Source: Mangrovivirga halotolerans
GTDB taxonomy: Bacteria > Bacteroidota > Bacteroidia > Cytophagales > Cyclobacteriaceae
Reading direction: 5' to 3'
Length of the DNA: 64,000 nucleotides
NCBI RefSeq assembly: GCF_026241165.1
Contig: NZ_JAPFQN010000006.1
Coordinates: forward strand, 583,705 to 647,704
Part shown: in pieces, positions 8,844-18,595 of the stretch
Position numbering within the stretch: the stretch's first letter is position 1
How the letters are laid out: every line of letters begins with the position of its first letter
The notes under the pieces: model-generated
Databases searched by the model: none
What the model was told of the DNA's origin: nothing
The model's input: the letters and a program-made list of their open reading frames with translations, nothing else
Translations under genes and position numbers: made by a program

Positions 8844-9443
8844 TCAAATAGAATCTTTATACGCTTTTTCCCCGGCTTTTATCTCAATGTCTAGATAGCT
8901 TTCCTTACCAGGAATCGGGCACGCATAGCCATTAGAGTAAGCACAATATGGATTGTAAGAGAGATTAAAATCAACAATTACATTTTCAAAATCCTCCGGG
9001 ATTGATAGGTCCAGATAACGACCTGCAGCATAACTTTCAACGCCGGTTGTTTGATCTATAAACGGAACAAATAAATGATCTTCATATCCTTTTATGGGAA
9101 CCATCGACTGGTACACAGGCAATGAAAACGCTTTGCCTTCTAACTTGAAAGTCAGGTTACCGTATAATTTGTAGGTTTTTTGAATCCCTGCTGAAGTTTC
9201 AAATGTCTTCATTTTTAGCCCGGGAAACCTCTCTAGTTTACCAATGACCTTAAATGATGGATTTACTGAATAATAATTTAATCCTTTAAAGGAATCCCGC
9301 TCACTAACAGGGGAATCTTCTTCAGTGATAAATGATGAATCTTTCGAGATCCTATGTTGCATTATTTCCTGTTCATAACCTTGAGCATAGGATTTGTTGA
9401 GGCAAAAACAGAAAAGTATAAGATAAAAAAGCGGGTATTTCAT
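8844..9443 (-). CDS. DUF1684 secreted protein
   Basis: A 199-aa protein with a signal peptide (about 20 residues, ending SYAQG) and a DUF1684 domain. The diagnostic C-terminal block is NPYCAYSNGYACPIPGKES followed by an AGE segment. The Asn-Pro-Tyr-Cys and Cys-Pro-Ile-Pro pieces are the conserved core. The function of the family is unknown. It is the last gene of a tightly spaced minus-strand group after the M20 amidohydrolase (3-bp gap), so co-transcription is likely. Confidence 0.82.
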   Translation of the reverse strand: MKYPLFYLILFCFCLNKSYAQGYEQEIMQHRISKDSSFITEEDSPVSERDSFKGLNYYSVNPSFKVIGKLERFPGLKMKTFETSAGIQKTYKLYGNLTFKLEGKAFSLPVYQSMVPIKGYEDHLFVPFIDQTTGVESYAAGRYLDLSIPEDFENVIVDFNLSYNPYCAYSNGYACPIPGKESYLDIEIKAGEKAYKDSI

Positions 9444-9446
9444 TTA

Positions 9447-10646
9447 TTAATTTTCAAGTTCTTTGATGGCAAGCCAAGCCATTAAACCCGGGCCTATTTT
9501 AAGGGCATTTTCGTCGATATCAAATTTTGGAGTATGGACACTATTAGTAATTCCCTTTTCTTCATTTCTTGTTCCAAGCCTGTAAAAACAAGCAGGGACC
9601 TCATGAGAATAATATGAAAAATCTTCTCCGGCCAACCATAGATCGAGATCTACTACATTTTCTTCTCCCAGAAACTCTTTTGCCCATGATTTTGTCCTGT
9701 CAGCCAATTCAGGATTGTTTTTCAAATGCGGATATCCGACTTTGATATTGAATTCACAAGAGCCCCCCATACTATCTGCAATACCTTCAGCCATCTTTTT
9801 CATTTTTTTGTGAGCTTCCTTTCTCCACTCTTCATCAAAAGTTCTGAAAGTACCTTCTATTTTCACCTCATCAGGGATCACATTTGTAGCCCCATCGGCA
9901 ATAACTTTTCCAAAGGAGAGTACGGATGGTATCTTCGGACTTGCAACTCGGCTTACAATTTGCTGAAGAGCAACGATAATATGAGAAGTAATCACAACCG
10001 GATCAATATTCATTTCCGGCATAGCTCCATGGCCACCTTTCCCTTTAACTGTTACATAGATTTCATCTGCGGAAGCCATATACATACCAGATCTGAAACC
10101 TACTTTGCCAGCATCGATCAATGGCATTACATGTTGACCAATAATTGATTTTGGATTTGGGTTTTGTAAAACACCTTCTTTTATCATTATTGAAGCTCCC
10201 CCGGGGAATTTTTCTTCACCAGGTTGAAAGATCAATTTGACTGTTCCATTAAAATCAGACTTGACCTCATTTAAAATTTTTGCCGTTCCCAGCAATGAGG
10301 AGGTGTGTACATCGTGACCACATGCATGCATTACGCCGTCTTTGACTGATTTATACTCTACATCATTGGCCTCTTTGATAGGAAGAGCATCCATGTCTGC
10401 TCTTAAAGCAACAATTGATGAGTCAGGGTTATTTCCCTTAATCAGTGCAACTAAGCCAGTGTCAGCCATCTCTTTTATTTCATCGACGCCAATTTTCTCG
10501 AGTTGTTCTTTAACATAAGCACATGTGTTGTGCTCCTGAAAAGAAAGTTCCGGATTTTTATGTATATGACGCCGATTCGCTAAAACCTCTGAAAAAATTT
10601 CCTGATTACTCTTTTTTATTTTGTCTGCGAGATGGCTGCTTGACAT
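9447..10646 (-). CDS. M20 family amidohydrolase
   Basis: Zinc-dependent amidohydrolase of the M20D group (hippurate hydrolase / N-acyl-amino-acid deacylase type). The metal-binding motif is HACGHDVHT (His 107, Cys 109, His 111), with the base and ligand in PGEEKFPGGA (Glu 144/145). The lid/dimerisation domain covers about 190-305, with GGHGAMPE at its start. The length of 399 aa is normal. No signal peptide is seen, so it is probably cytoplasmic. The substrate is undetermined. The 2-bp gap to the SPOR lipoprotein gene upstream indicates an operon. Confidence 0.88.
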   Translation of the reverse strand: MSSSHLADKIKKSNQEIFSEVLANRRHIHKNPELSFQEHNTCAYVKEQLEKIGVDEIKEMADTGLVALIKGNNPDSSIVALRADMDALPIKEANDVEYKSVKDGVMHACGHDVHTSSLLGTAKILNEVKSDFNGTVKLIFQPGEEKFPGGASIMIKEGVLQNPNPKSIIGQHVMPLIDAGKVGFRSGMYMASADEIYVTVKGKGGHGAMPEMNIDPVVITSHIIVALQQIVSRVASPKIPSVLSFGKVIADGATNVIPDEVKIEGTFRTFDEEWRKEAHKKMKKMAEGIADSMGGSCEFNIKVGYPHLKNNPELADRTKSWAKEFLGEENVVDLDLWLAGEDFSYYSHEVPACFYRLGTRNEEKGITNSVHTPKFDIDENALKIGPGLMAWLAIKELEN

Positions 10647-10648
10647 AT

Positions 10649-11167
10649 TTATTTAAGTTTTATTCTTGTAGGAACAATAATAGCCGTTGGAATAGTCTCT
10701 TTTAACTTACTTTCCAGCTCATGGGCTTCAATTTTATCATAGAACTGCCCTACGAATACTTTAAAATTGGGTTCGTCAAAAGTTATTTTAGGGGTGTAAT
10801 TGCTTACAGCTTTATAAACCTCGTTTTTTAACTCATTCGCTTTTTCCCTGCTTCTCCCACTATAAACCTGGATGGTAAACCCATTAATGTAATTGGCATC
10901 TTTAGATTCCCTGTTTATAGATTCGATAGTGTTGTCAACTTCCGATGTGACATCGTTTTCGACAGTCTTGTCCTCTTGCTCCTGGACAACTTGCTGGGTT
11001 TTCATTGTGTCCGTAGGCATCGTCACCTCATAACTTGGTCGAGTTTGACTCAAGTCATCTGAAGCTTTTACGCCAGCAGAAGATCCCGAAGAAGCTTTGC
11101 TTGCTCCGGCACATTGAAAAAATAGTATTAAACTAAATAGGGCTGTTATTCTCAAAATCTTTTCCAT
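10649..11167 (-). CDS. SPOR-domain lipoprotein
   Basis: A 172-aa protein with a lipoprotein signal ending LFFQC (Cys 19), a low-complexity Ser/Asp/Thr linker, and a C-terminal SPOR-like domain from about residue 95 (NGFTIQVYSGRSREKANELKN... KVFVGQFYDKIEAHELE). SPOR domains bind denuded peptidoglycan glycan strands, so a division- or wall-associated role is plausible. It lies 22 bp after secA and 2 bp before the amidohydrolase gene on the same strand. Target and partner are unknown. Confidence 0.8.
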   Translation of the reverse strand: MEKILRITALFSLILFFQCAGASKASSGSSAGVKASDDLSQTRPSYEVTMPTDTMKTQQVVQEQEDKTVENDVTSEVDNTIESINRESKDANYINGFTIQVYSGRSREKANELKNEVYKAVSNYTPKITFDEPNFKVFVGQFYDKIEAHELESKLKETIPTAIIVPTRIKLK

Positions 11168-11189
11168 AATGTTAACGATCGGTCAATTA

Positions 11190-14100
11190 TCAACTTTCGA
11201 TAATGACACATTTATTATTATTGACGTCTTCTTCAACTGTTTTGAACTTAACGTCTTTTTTAACAGTTCCGTCTGTATACTGTACAGTTACTTTATCATT
11301 TCTCCCTGCAATCTTTTCAGATTTCATTGGCTGAACTTTTTGAGCCGGAGGTCTGTTACCTTGTGGAGGTGCGCCCTGGCCTTGCCTGTTTAACAATGAA
11401 CTGCTGTCTTCTTTAGACTCTTTAAGGTTCTGTCTTTTTGCCCGGTGAGCAGCTTTTACATCATCGGCTTCCTGTACTGGTAAGTTAGCTTTCAGTAAGA
11501 ATGAGATCGTTTCTTCATTGAGTCTGGCAACGAACTTTTTGAATAACTCAAAGCCTTCGAATTTATAAATCAACAAAGGATCTTTTTGTTCGTAAACAGC
11601 ATTTTGAACAGATTGCTTTAGATCATCCATGTCACGAAGGTGCTCCTTCCAGTTTTGATCGATTAAAGCAAGAGTGATCATTTTTTCCATTGAATTGATC
11701 AGCTCATCGCATTCTGTTTCTACATTTCTCTTTAGACTAGTAGATATACCGATTTGTTTTTTACCGTCTGTGAAAGGAACTAAAATATCCTCTACTGTGG
11801 CACCTCTTTCTTCAAAAACTTTTTGAATGATCGGATATGCTTTTTCTCTAATTAACTGATTTTTACGATCGTATTCTTTCAGAGAAATTTCATATAATTC
11901 TTCTGTCAGCTTATCTGCAGAGGTACTCTTTAATTTATCTTCATCAAAAGGAGGTTCGATCCCCAAAGTACTCAGGCAGGCAAAATTGAAAGACTCAATA
12001 TCTTCGATACCCTTATACATATTTATAATATCTTCGGAAGTATCATAAAGCATATTCAAAATATCGACTTTAAGTCGCTCTCCGAACAGCGCATTTTTAC
12101 GACGCTTGTAGATCACTTCTCTTTGAGAGTTCATTACATCATCATACTCAAGAAGTCTCTTTCTGATTCCGAAGTTATTTTCCTCAACTTTCTTTTGGGC
12201 TCTCTCAATGGATTTAGAGATCATGCTGTGCTGAATAACCTCACCTTCCTTAAGTCCCATACGGTCCATCCATTTAGAAACTCTGTCAGAACCGAATAAA
12301 CGCATCAGGTTATCTTCCAAAGAAACATAAAATTGTGATGATCCCGGGTCTCCTTGACGACCTGCACGACCTCTTAGCTGTCTGTCCACTCGTCGAGACT
12401 CATGTCTTTCTGTACCGATAATTGCTAAACCTCCAGCTTCTTTTGATTCCGGAGTAAGCTTGATATCTGTACCCCGACCAGCCATGTTAGTTGCGATTGT
12501 TACAGTTCCGCTTTTACCAGCTTCAGCAACAACATCTGCTTCTTTAGCGTGTTGCTTAGCATTTAGAACCTGGTGCTTAATGTTTCTTAATTTAAGCATT
12601 CGGCTAAGAATTTCACTGATCTCTACAGAAGTTGTACCGACAAGAACCGGTCTTCCTGCGTCAGTCAATCGAACGATCTCCTCAACTACAGCATTAAATT
12701 TTTCCCTTACTGTTTTGTAAACCAGGTCTTCGCGGTCATCACGAACAATTGGCTTATTAGTAGGGATAACTACAACATCAAGTTTATAAATTTCCCAGAA
12801 CTCTCCGGCTTCTGTTTCCGCTGTACCCGTCATACCGGCCAGCTTGTGATACATCCTGAAATAGTTCTGAAGGGTAATGGTAGCGTATGTTTGAGTAGCG
12901 TCCTCAACCTTTACATTTTCTTTCGCTTCAATCGCCTGGTGCAACCCGTCTGAATATCGACGGCCTTCCATTACACGACCTGTCTGCTCATCTACGATTT
13001 TAACTTTATCGTCAACGATAATATATTCAGTGTCTTTTTCGTAAAGGGCGTATGCTCTTAACAATTGGTTTACTGAATGGATTCTTTGTGATTTTACTGA
13101 ATAGTCACTGATAATACTTTCCTTTTTCTCATGCAGATCATCCTTGCTCAGACTTTCATCTTTTTCAAGGTTTGCAATTTCAGTACCAATATCCGGCATG
13201 ATAAAGAAGTTCGGATCTTCATCTTCTTTAGTGATCCTTTCAATACCCTTTTCAGTAAGTTCTATTGAATTAGTTTTTTCCTCGATGGTGAAATATAAAG
13301 GAGCATCAGCCTCAGGCATCAGCTTTTGGTTTTCAGCGAGGTAAATATTTTCAGTTTTCTGAAGGATGGTTTTGATTCCTGTCTGACTGAGGTACTTAAT
13401 CAAAGGCTTATATTTTGGAAGACCTCTAAAAGCACGGAATAAAGACAGTCCGCCTTCTTTTTCGTTTCCTTCAGCAATAAGCTTCTTAGCTTCCTGCAGA
13501 TATTGAGAGACGAGTTTTTTCTGTGCTTCAAATAAATTCGAAATCCTTGGTTTCAGATCGTAAAACTCGTGTTCATCTCCTTTTGGTATCGGACCAGAAA
13601 TGATCAAAGGAGTTCTGGCGTCATCAACTAATACAGAGTCAACCTCATCAATCATGGCAAAATGGTGCCTTCTTTGAACAAGATCACCGGTCTCGCGAGC
13701 CATGTTATCTCTCAGGTAATCGAAACCAAACTCATTATTGGTACCATAAGTAATATCTGCCTTGTAAGCCTGACGTCTTTCTTCAGAGTTTGGCTGGTAT
13801 TTATCAATACAGTCAACGTGCATGCCGTGGAACTGGAAGATCGGAGCCATCCATTCGCTATCACGTTTAGCAAGGTAATCATTAACAGTAACGATATGCA
13901 CACCTCTTCTTGCCAGAGCATTCAAGAAAGCAGGAAGAGTTGCAACCAGGGTTTTACCTTCACCCGTTGCCATCTCAGCAATTTTACCCTGGTGAAGTAC
14001 AATACCACCGATCAGCTGCACATCATAGTGTAGCATATTCCAGGTGATGGTTGATCCTGCAGCTTTCCATTCATTGTGCCAGATCGCTTTGTCACCGTCA

Positions 14101-14552
14101 ATTTCTATATTATCATGGTTTACAGCTAATTCCCTGTCGGTATTATTTGCTGTCACTACCATCTGGCCATTATTCATGAACCTTCTGGCAGTATCTTTAA
14201 CCACTGCAAATGCTTTTGGTAAGATTTCTTCAAGCACCTTTTCCAGGTCTTCATTTCTGTCCTCTTCAAGCTTGTCTATTTTGTCATAAACAGCTTCTTT
14301 CTGATGAACATTCAATTCCGGATCGTCTGCTTTTACGTGAAGTTCTTCTATTTCGTCATCAAAGTGTTTCAGCTTTTCATCTATGTAGCTTTTTAGCTCT
14401 TCAGTTTTAGCTCTTAACTCATCATCCGAAATGTCTTTAAGCGCCTCATATTCTGTATTTATTTTCTCTACGATTGGAAGAAGTTCTTTAACATCTTTTT
14501 CAGATTTCGTTCCAAATAACTTCGAAAGACCTTTCGTTATAAAATCAATCAT
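11190..14552 (-). CDS. secA: Protein translocase ATPase SecA
   Basis: Motor ATPase of the Sec pathway, at the inner face of the membrane with SecYEG. Walker A is MATGEGKT (about 194-201), Walker B is MIDEVDSVLVDD, and NBD2 contains IATNMAGRGTDIKL and the arginine-finger region QLRGRAGRQGDPGSS. At 1120 aa it is long for SecA, mostly through an insertion in the first nucleotide-binding half (about 330-420), as is common in Bacteroidota. The C-terminus has a basic, Gln/Pro-rich linker but lacks the CxCxSGxxxCH zinc motif that binds SecB. The upstream 96 bp carry no obvious terminator. Confidence 0.98.
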   Translation of the reverse strand: MIDFITKGLSKLFGTKSEKDVKELLPIVEKINTEYEALKDISDDELRAKTEELKSYIDEKLKHFDDEIEELHVKADDPELNVHQKEAVYDKIDKLEEDRNEDLEKVLEEILPKAFAVVKDTARRFMNNGQMVVTANNTDRELAVNHDNIEIDGDKAIWHNEWKAAGSTITWNMLHYDVQLIGGIVLHQGKIAEMATGEGKTLVATLPAFLNALARRGVHIVTVNDYLAKRDSEWMAPIFQFHGMHVDCIDKYQPNSEERRQAYKADITYGTNNEFGFDYLRDNMARETGDLVQRRHHFAMIDEVDSVLVDDARTPLIISGPIPKGDEHEFYDLKPRISNLFEAQKKLVSQYLQEAKKLIAEGNEKEGGLSLFRAFRGLPKYKPLIKYLSQTGIKTILQKTENIYLAENQKLMPEADAPLYFTIEEKTNSIELTEKGIERITKEDEDPNFFIMPDIGTEIANLEKDESLSKDDLHEKKESIISDYSVKSQRIHSVNQLLRAYALYEKDTEYIIVDDKVKIVDEQTGRVMEGRRYSDGLHQAIEAKENVKVEDATQTYATITLQNYFRMYHKLAGMTGTAETEAGEFWEIYKLDVVVIPTNKPIVRDDREDLVYKTVREKFNAVVEEIVRLTDAGRPVLVGTTSVEISEILSRMLKLRNIKHQVLNAKQHAKEADVVAEAGKSGTVTIATNMAGRGTDIKLTPESKEAGGLAIIGTERHESRRVDRQLRGRAGRQGDPGSSQFYVSLEDNLMRLFGSDRVSKWMDRMGLKEGEVIQHSMISKSIERAQKKVEENNFGIRKRLLEYDDVMNSQREVIYKRRKNALFGERLKVDILNMLYDTSEDIINMYKGIEDIESFNFACLSTLGIEPPFDEDKLKSTSADKLTEELYEISLKEYDRKNQLIREKAYPIIQKVFEERGATVEDILVPFTDGKKQIGISTSLKRNVETECDELINSMEKMITLALIDQNWKEHLRDMDDLKQSVQNAVYEQKDPLLIYKFEGFELFKKFVARLNEETISFLLKANLPVQEADDVKAAHRAKRQNLKESKEDSSSLLNRQGQGAPPQGNRPPAQKVQPMKSEKIAGRNDKVTVQYTDGTVKKDVKFKTVEEDVNNNKCVIIES

Positions 14553-14648
14553 GGTTTATATCCTTAAAAATTTTTTTCCCTCGTAAATTTAATGTGTTTT
14601 TATTAACTATTCCTGAAACCCGGCTCAAATTAGATCACAGAATCAGCG

Positions 14649-15431
14649 TTAAATTTCAATTGTTCCTTCAAATACTTTTTCTGCCGGTCCGATAAGCCAA
14701 ATATCGGAATATTTGTCAGTTTCCTGATCGTGTTTAAACTCTGCAAAGAGTGTGCCTCCTTTGGCAATTATTTTCACCGGTGGTGTTAGCCCCAGCCTAC
14801 TTCCAACTAATGCTGCAGCAGTAATGCCTGTACCGCAAGCCAAAGTTTCGTCTTCAACACCTCTTTCGTAAGTTCTTATTTTAAGCGAGTTTTCACCGAA
14901 TAAAGATATGAAATTGACATTAGAGCCATCAGGGGCATATATGTCGGAATACCTGATCGATGCTCCCACACCTTTTACGTCTTCGTTATCAATATCATCA
15001 GAGATCAGAATATGATGTGGAGACCCGGTGTTAATAAAAAATTCTCTCTCAGAATATTTTTGAGCTTTCCCTTTGACAAAAAGGTCGATAGAAATGCTTT
15101 TTTCGGAAATTTTGGCATGATGTGGCCCATCTGTAGAATTAAATGAGCATTCACCTCCTTTGATGATACCTAAATGTTGGGCAAATCTTACTGCACACCG
15201 GCTGCCATTGCCACAAAAGCTCTGGCTTCCGTCGGCATTATAATAGACCATGTCAAAATCTTTGTCTTTAGATTCTGACACAGTTATTAATCCATCAGCA
15301 CCAATGCCAAAGCGCCGATCACAAAGGAATGATATCGTTTCAGCAGTGATAACATCAAAGTCACCACTTCGATTGTCGAGCATTACGAAATCGTTGCCCG
15401 CTCCCTGGTATTTATAAAAGTTGATTTTCAT
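14649..15431 (-). CDS. dapF: Diaminopimelate epimerase
   Basis: Converts LL- to meso-diaminopimelate for peptidoglycan and lysine synthesis. The two catalytic cysteines lie in SFCGNGSRCAVRF and ETLACGTGITAAAL. I start at the internal ATG (MKINFYKYQGAGNDFVM). The 15 upstream residues in frame are unlike the family and are encoded next to the rplS terminator. The product is about 260 aa, the usual size. It is followed by secA in the same direction with a 96-bp gap. Confidence 0.95.
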   Translation of the reverse strand: MKINFYKYQGAGNDFVMLDNRSGDFDVITAETISFLCDRRFGIGADGLITVSESKDKDFDMVYYNADGSQSFCGNGSRCAVRFAQHLGIIKGGECSFNSTDGPHHAKISEKSISIDLFVKGKAQKYSEREFFINTGSPHHILISDDIDNEDVKGVGASIRYSDIYAPDGSNVNFISLFGENSLKIRTYERGVEDETLACGTGITAAALVGSRLGLTPPVKIIAKGGTLFAEFKHDQETDKYSDIWLIGPAEKVFEGTIEI

Positions 15432-15465
15432 TGCTTGTACATATGTGCAGAGCAATTTAGTCATA

Positions 15466-15496
15466 AAAAAAGCCAACCCAAAAATGGATCGGCTTT
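15466..15496 (-). terminator. Terminator after rplS
   Basis: Stem of AGCC...GGCT with an inner CCA/TGG pairing, followed on the minus strand by seven T. It lies 20 bp after the rplS stop and supports the later dapF start. Confidence 0.7.
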
Positions 15497-15517
15497 TCTG
15501 AATGTCTTAAATGACAA

Positions 15518-15874
15518 TTATATTTTTTCTTTAATCCTCGCAGATTTACCCTGACGTCCTCTAAGGTAATAAAGCTTAGCTCTTCTAACTTTACCTCTTT
15601 TTAGAACTTCAATTTTATCAAGGTTTGGAGATAAAAATGGGAAGATTCTTTCGATACCTATACCATTTGAAACCTTTCTTACTGTGAAAGTTTCTCCATT
15701 AGTGCCTTTACCTTTACGTTGGATCACAGTACCCTGGAATTGCTGGATTCTTTCCTTGCCTCCCTCAGAGATTCTAACGTGAACATTTACTGTGTCTCCT
15801 GATTTAAAATCCGGATGCTGTTTTGCGTCCGCATTAACCAGTTCTTCTACTTTTTTTATAATTAATTCGCTCAT
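15518..15874 (-). CDS. rplS: 50S ribosomal protein L19
   Basis: Large-subunit protein at the 30S-50S interface. The 118-aa product has the L19 pattern [21 protein letters not shown] near residues 25-45, [14 protein letters not shown] in the middle and [18 protein letters not shown] at the end. trmD lies 119 bp upstream on the same strand, the common trmD-rplS pairing. A rho-independent terminator follows directly. Confidence 0.97.
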   Translation of the reverse strand: MSELIIKKVEELVNADAKQHPDFKSGDTVNVHVRISEGGKERIQQFQGTVIQRKGKGTNGETFTVRKVSNGIGIERIFPFLSPNLDKIEVLKRGKVRRAKLYYLRGRQGKSARIKEKI

Positions 15875-15993
15875 GACTTAAAGCTATATAATATCTGTAC
15901 GTCCCGAAAATGGAGTGCAAATATATGAATAATATTTCTAAACCTATGGGTTTCAATAAAAAATTCTAAAAAACTTTTGATCTTTTACTGAAA

Positions 15994-16671
15994 TCAGTCT
16001 TTAAACAGATCAGGGCGCCTTTCTTTTGTTCTTTTTATTGCCTGTTCCGAACGCCACTCTTCTATTTTTGCCTGGTGACCAGAAAGAAGTATCTCCGGCA
16101 CTTTGTGACCGTTGTAATCTGCAGGCCGGGTATAAACAGGCGGAGCCAGAAGATCGTCCTGAAACGAATCGCTTAAAGCAGATGTCTCATCATTCAGCAC
16201 TCCCGGAATTAACCTGATCACTGCATCGGCAATAACAGCAGCAGCTAACTCACCGCCGGATAGAACGAAATCACCAATGCTAATTTCTTTCGTAATAAAA
16301 AGGTCCCTTACTCGCTGATCGACTCCTTTATAATGACCGCATAATATTATCAGGTTTTTTTTCAGCGAAAGCTTGTTTGCTTCTTTTTGATTAAAGTTCT
16401 CGCCATCAGGAGTCATATAGATCACTTCATCGTATTCCCTCTCGCTTTTGAGTTTTTCGATACAAGACGCAATCGGTTCGATCATCATTACCATACCGGC
16501 TCCACCACCATAGGCATAGTCGTCGACTGCTTTATATTTGGTGGTAGCATAATCTCTCAGGTTATGTATAACCACTTCCGCAAGTCCTTTATCTTTAGCA
16601 CGCTTTAGTATAGAATGATCAAAAGGGCCCGAAAGCAACTCAGGAACGCAAGTGATGATGTCGATTCGCAT
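15994..16671 (-). CDS. trmD: tRNA (guanine-N1)-methyltransferase TrmD
   Basis: SPOUT-class methyltransferase that makes m1G37 next to the tRNA anticodon and so prevents frameshifting. The trefoil-knot SAM site is visible as [13 protein letters not shown] and [13 protein letters not shown], and the N-terminus [12 protein letters not shown] is typical. The 225-aa length is normal. A TAATTTTG -7-like element lies about 18-25 bp upstream of the start without a good -33. rplS follows. Confidence 0.97.
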   Translation of the reverse strand: MRIDIITCVPELLSGPFDHSILKRAKDKGLAEVVIHNLRDYATTKYKAVDDYAYGGGAGMVMMIEPIASCIEKLKSEREYDEVIYMTPDGENFNQKEANKLSLKKNLIILCGHYKGVDQRVRDLFITKEISIGDFVLSGGELAAAVIADAVIRLIPGVLNDETSALSDSFQDDLLAPPVYTRPADYNGHKVPEILLSGHQAKIEEWRSEQAIKRTKERRPDLFKD

Positions 16672-16767
16672 GAATAATAATTTTTTTGCAAAATTACCAA
16701 TCCTCTTTGTATTTTAGTGCCATATAACAATCTAATTATATCAACATAACTAAAAGAGCTATTAATC

Positions 16768-17127
16768 ATGGAAAATTCAAACAAGAGCAAAGGAAAGTTT
16801 ATCTCAAAAGCTAAAGCAAAAAAAGAGGTTAACAATTTTAAAAAAGGGAATAGTAAAAAGCCTTATGCTTACTCTTTTGACAAGGAGAAAATTGAAAAGT
16901 TATTAAATCAAAGTGGAGCAGAAGGGTTAAGAGTATATCTTACTAAAGAAGATAATGGAAACACCAGTGTTTTAATGTGTGCTTATGATGTGGATGATAA
17001 TAATATAATTCCTAAAGGGGATACTAATGAACCACAAATGAAAGAGACTACAGGTGATGAGCAAATCTTGAATAGTGGAAACGCCTGTCCGCCGGATTGT
17101 AATATTGATCCAGAGACGAGTTTATAA
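16768..17127 (+). CDS. Small protein with Cys-Pro-Pro-x-Cys tail, first gene of two-component operon
   Basis: A 119-aa, Lys-rich, soluble-looking protein with no signal peptide or membrane segment. A mixed alpha/beta core (about 30-80, with GLRVYLTKEDNGNTSVLMCAY) leads to a flexible acidic region and a C-terminus with GNACPPDC. From memory it resembles a Bacteroidota family of about 120-residue proteins of unknown function that end in such a Cys-Pro-Pro-x-Cys motif. Only 3 bp separate it from the 7-TM gene, so the four genes to 19251 look like one transcript. The tail could bind metal or be a redox or processing site, but none of that is shown. Confidence 0.7.
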   Translation: MENSNKSKGKFISKAKAKKEVNNFKKGNSKKPYAYSFDKEKIEKLLNQSGAEGLRVYLTKEDNGNTSVLMCAYDVDDNNIIPKGDTNEPQMKETTGDEQILNSGNACPPDCNIDPETSL

Positions 17128-17130
17128 ATC

Positions 17131-17805
17131 ATGGGCTTAGTAGAGGACTTTATACAATATATTTTCCCTTTCATCTCATTAATTCTGGGATTGATAAAAT
17201 TTAAAAAACTAGACCGGGGGATGAAAATTCTCCTGGTCTATCTATTTTATTGTGTGGTATCGGAAATAATTCTTAGATATTATGCAACGGTATATCGCAA
17301 TAACCTCTTTTATTACAACATTTATCCGTTATTAGATTTTATAATAATTTCTGCATACATCTCAAATATTATCGAATTGACATCACTTAAGAAGTGGGTA
17401 AGAAGAGTATTTATTCCATTTTTTGTTGTAGCATTCAGCATATATTTATTTACACAATATGATCAGTTGGATAAGGTCACATTACCTGAATTCAGAAGTA
17501 TTGGTAGTTTCATAATTGTCATTTCTGTATTGCTCTATTATTACAGTCTCCTGGTTAAAAGGCCATATCCTAACCTATTTTTTAATCAACACTTTATAGT
17601 TTCAGTTGGGTTGATTATATATTATGCAGGTACTTTTATGACCTGGTTGTTTCTAGAAACCCTGTTTAATACAAATTTGGATTTGTTTTCATTATTTACT
17701 TCAACAATCCATATTTTTTTATTTCTATTTATTAAATATTTGACAATTTTGATTGCGATTTTAAAAGCGGGATATAGTAAACGTTTAGGTAATGTGGGAG
17801 CTTGA
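17131..17805 (+). CDS. Seven-transmembrane protein linked to histidine kinase
   Basis: A 224-aa integral membrane protein of unknown family. Seven hydrophobic segments can be placed near residues 8-25, 31-51, 63-83, 91-109, 121-141, 155-175 and 185-211, with short loops and no soluble domain. Its gene overlaps the histidine kinase gene by 14 bp, which implies coupled translation. The kinase has only one membrane span and no sensor domain, so this protein is a candidate signal-receiving partner (inference). A transporter role is not excluded. Confidence 0.7.
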   Translation: MGLVEDFIQYIFPFISLILGLIKFKKLDRGMKILLVYLFYCVVSEIILRYYATVYRNNLFYYNIYPLLDFIIISAYISNIIELTSLKKWVRRVFIPFFVVAFSIYLFTQYDQLDKVTLPEFRSIGSFIIVISVLLYYYSLLVKRPYPNLFFNQHFIVSVGLIIYYAGTFMTWLFLETLFNTNLDLFSLFTSTIHIFLFLFIKYLTILIAILKAGYSKRLGNVGA

Positions 17806-18595
17806 GGGAAACGATATTTTCCTGGTAATAATTGCAGGTACAGCGATGTTTTTATTGCTTGTAATTGCTTTGGTAATTTTTGTAATCTTTTACCAGAGAA
17901 AAATGTATAAGCAACAATTATTACTACAGGAAAAAGAAAATAAATATCAAAAGGAGCTCATGTATTCTTTTGTTAATGGACAGGAAGAAGAAAGAAAGAG
18001 GCTGGCTGCAGATTTACATGATGACATTGGAGCGATGCTATCTACTATAAAAATGAATTTAAATATTGCTTCTCTGCAAGGGAATAAAGAAGAGCAGGGA
18101 GAATTGCTCAAAGAAACCCGTAGTTTTCTGGACCAGACAATTCAAAGTGTAAGAAGAGTATCCAAAAATCTTTTACCGGTTGCCCTGGAGAAGCATGGAT
18201 TAGATACGGCGATAAGGGAATTATGTGAGCGGCTTTCTGCAAGTGGTGAAATATATGTTAGTTATGATTTCAGAGTTTCAGAAAGTTTTCCGGAAAAAGA
18301 CAGTATTAATATTTTCCGGATTGTACAGGAGTTAGTTAATAATGCATTAAAACATGCTGATGCTCAAAATATTACCATTGAAATTATTGATAATGAAAAT
18401 GAATTTATACTTTGCGTTTCTGATGATGGAGTGGGATTTGATCTGGAACATGTTGACAATCCATTAAATATTGAAAAGGGTATCGGCCTGGCAAATATCG
18501 AAGGACGTATAAAACTTTTAAATGGGGACTGGAATATTGAGTCTGCAAAAAACATTGGCACCAAAGTAAAAATTAATATACCAAAAACCCAGTGA
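17792..18595 (+). CDS. Sensor histidine kinase, HisKA_3 type
   Basis: NarX-like (HPK7) histidine kinase of 267 aa. There is one N-terminal membrane span (about 8-33), a coiled coil (35-65) and the dimerisation/phosphoacceptor helix with DLHDDIGAMLS (His 76). The ATPase domain has the N-box ELVNNALKHA, G1 SDDGVGFD and G2 GIGLANIEGRI. No periplasmic or PAS sensor domain is present, so input must come from elsewhere, perhaps the upstream 7-TM protein. It overlaps both neighbours (14 bp upstream, 4 bp downstream). Confidence 0.9.
   Translation: MWELEGNDIFLVIIAGTAMFLLLVIALVIFVIFYQRKMYKQQLLLQEKENKYQKELMYSFVNGQEEERKRLAADLHDDIGAMLSTIKMNLNIASLQGNKEEQGELLKETRSFLDQTIQSVRRVSKNLLPVALEKHGLDTAIRELCERLSASGEIYVSYDFRVSESFPEKDSINIFRIVQELVNNALKHADAQNITIEIIDNENEFILCVSDDGVGFDLEHVDNPLNIEKGIGLANIEGRIKLLNGDWNIESAKNIGTKVKINIPKTQ

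Noticed and set aside
12460..12720. Plus-strand frame inside secA
   Set aside because: It is a shadow of secA on the opposite strand with no independent support; the many similar antisense frames were left out for the same reason.
15432..15476. Upstream in-frame start for dapF
   Set aside because: It adds 15 residues unlike the family, encoded beside the rplS terminator; the internal ATG matches the family N-terminus.
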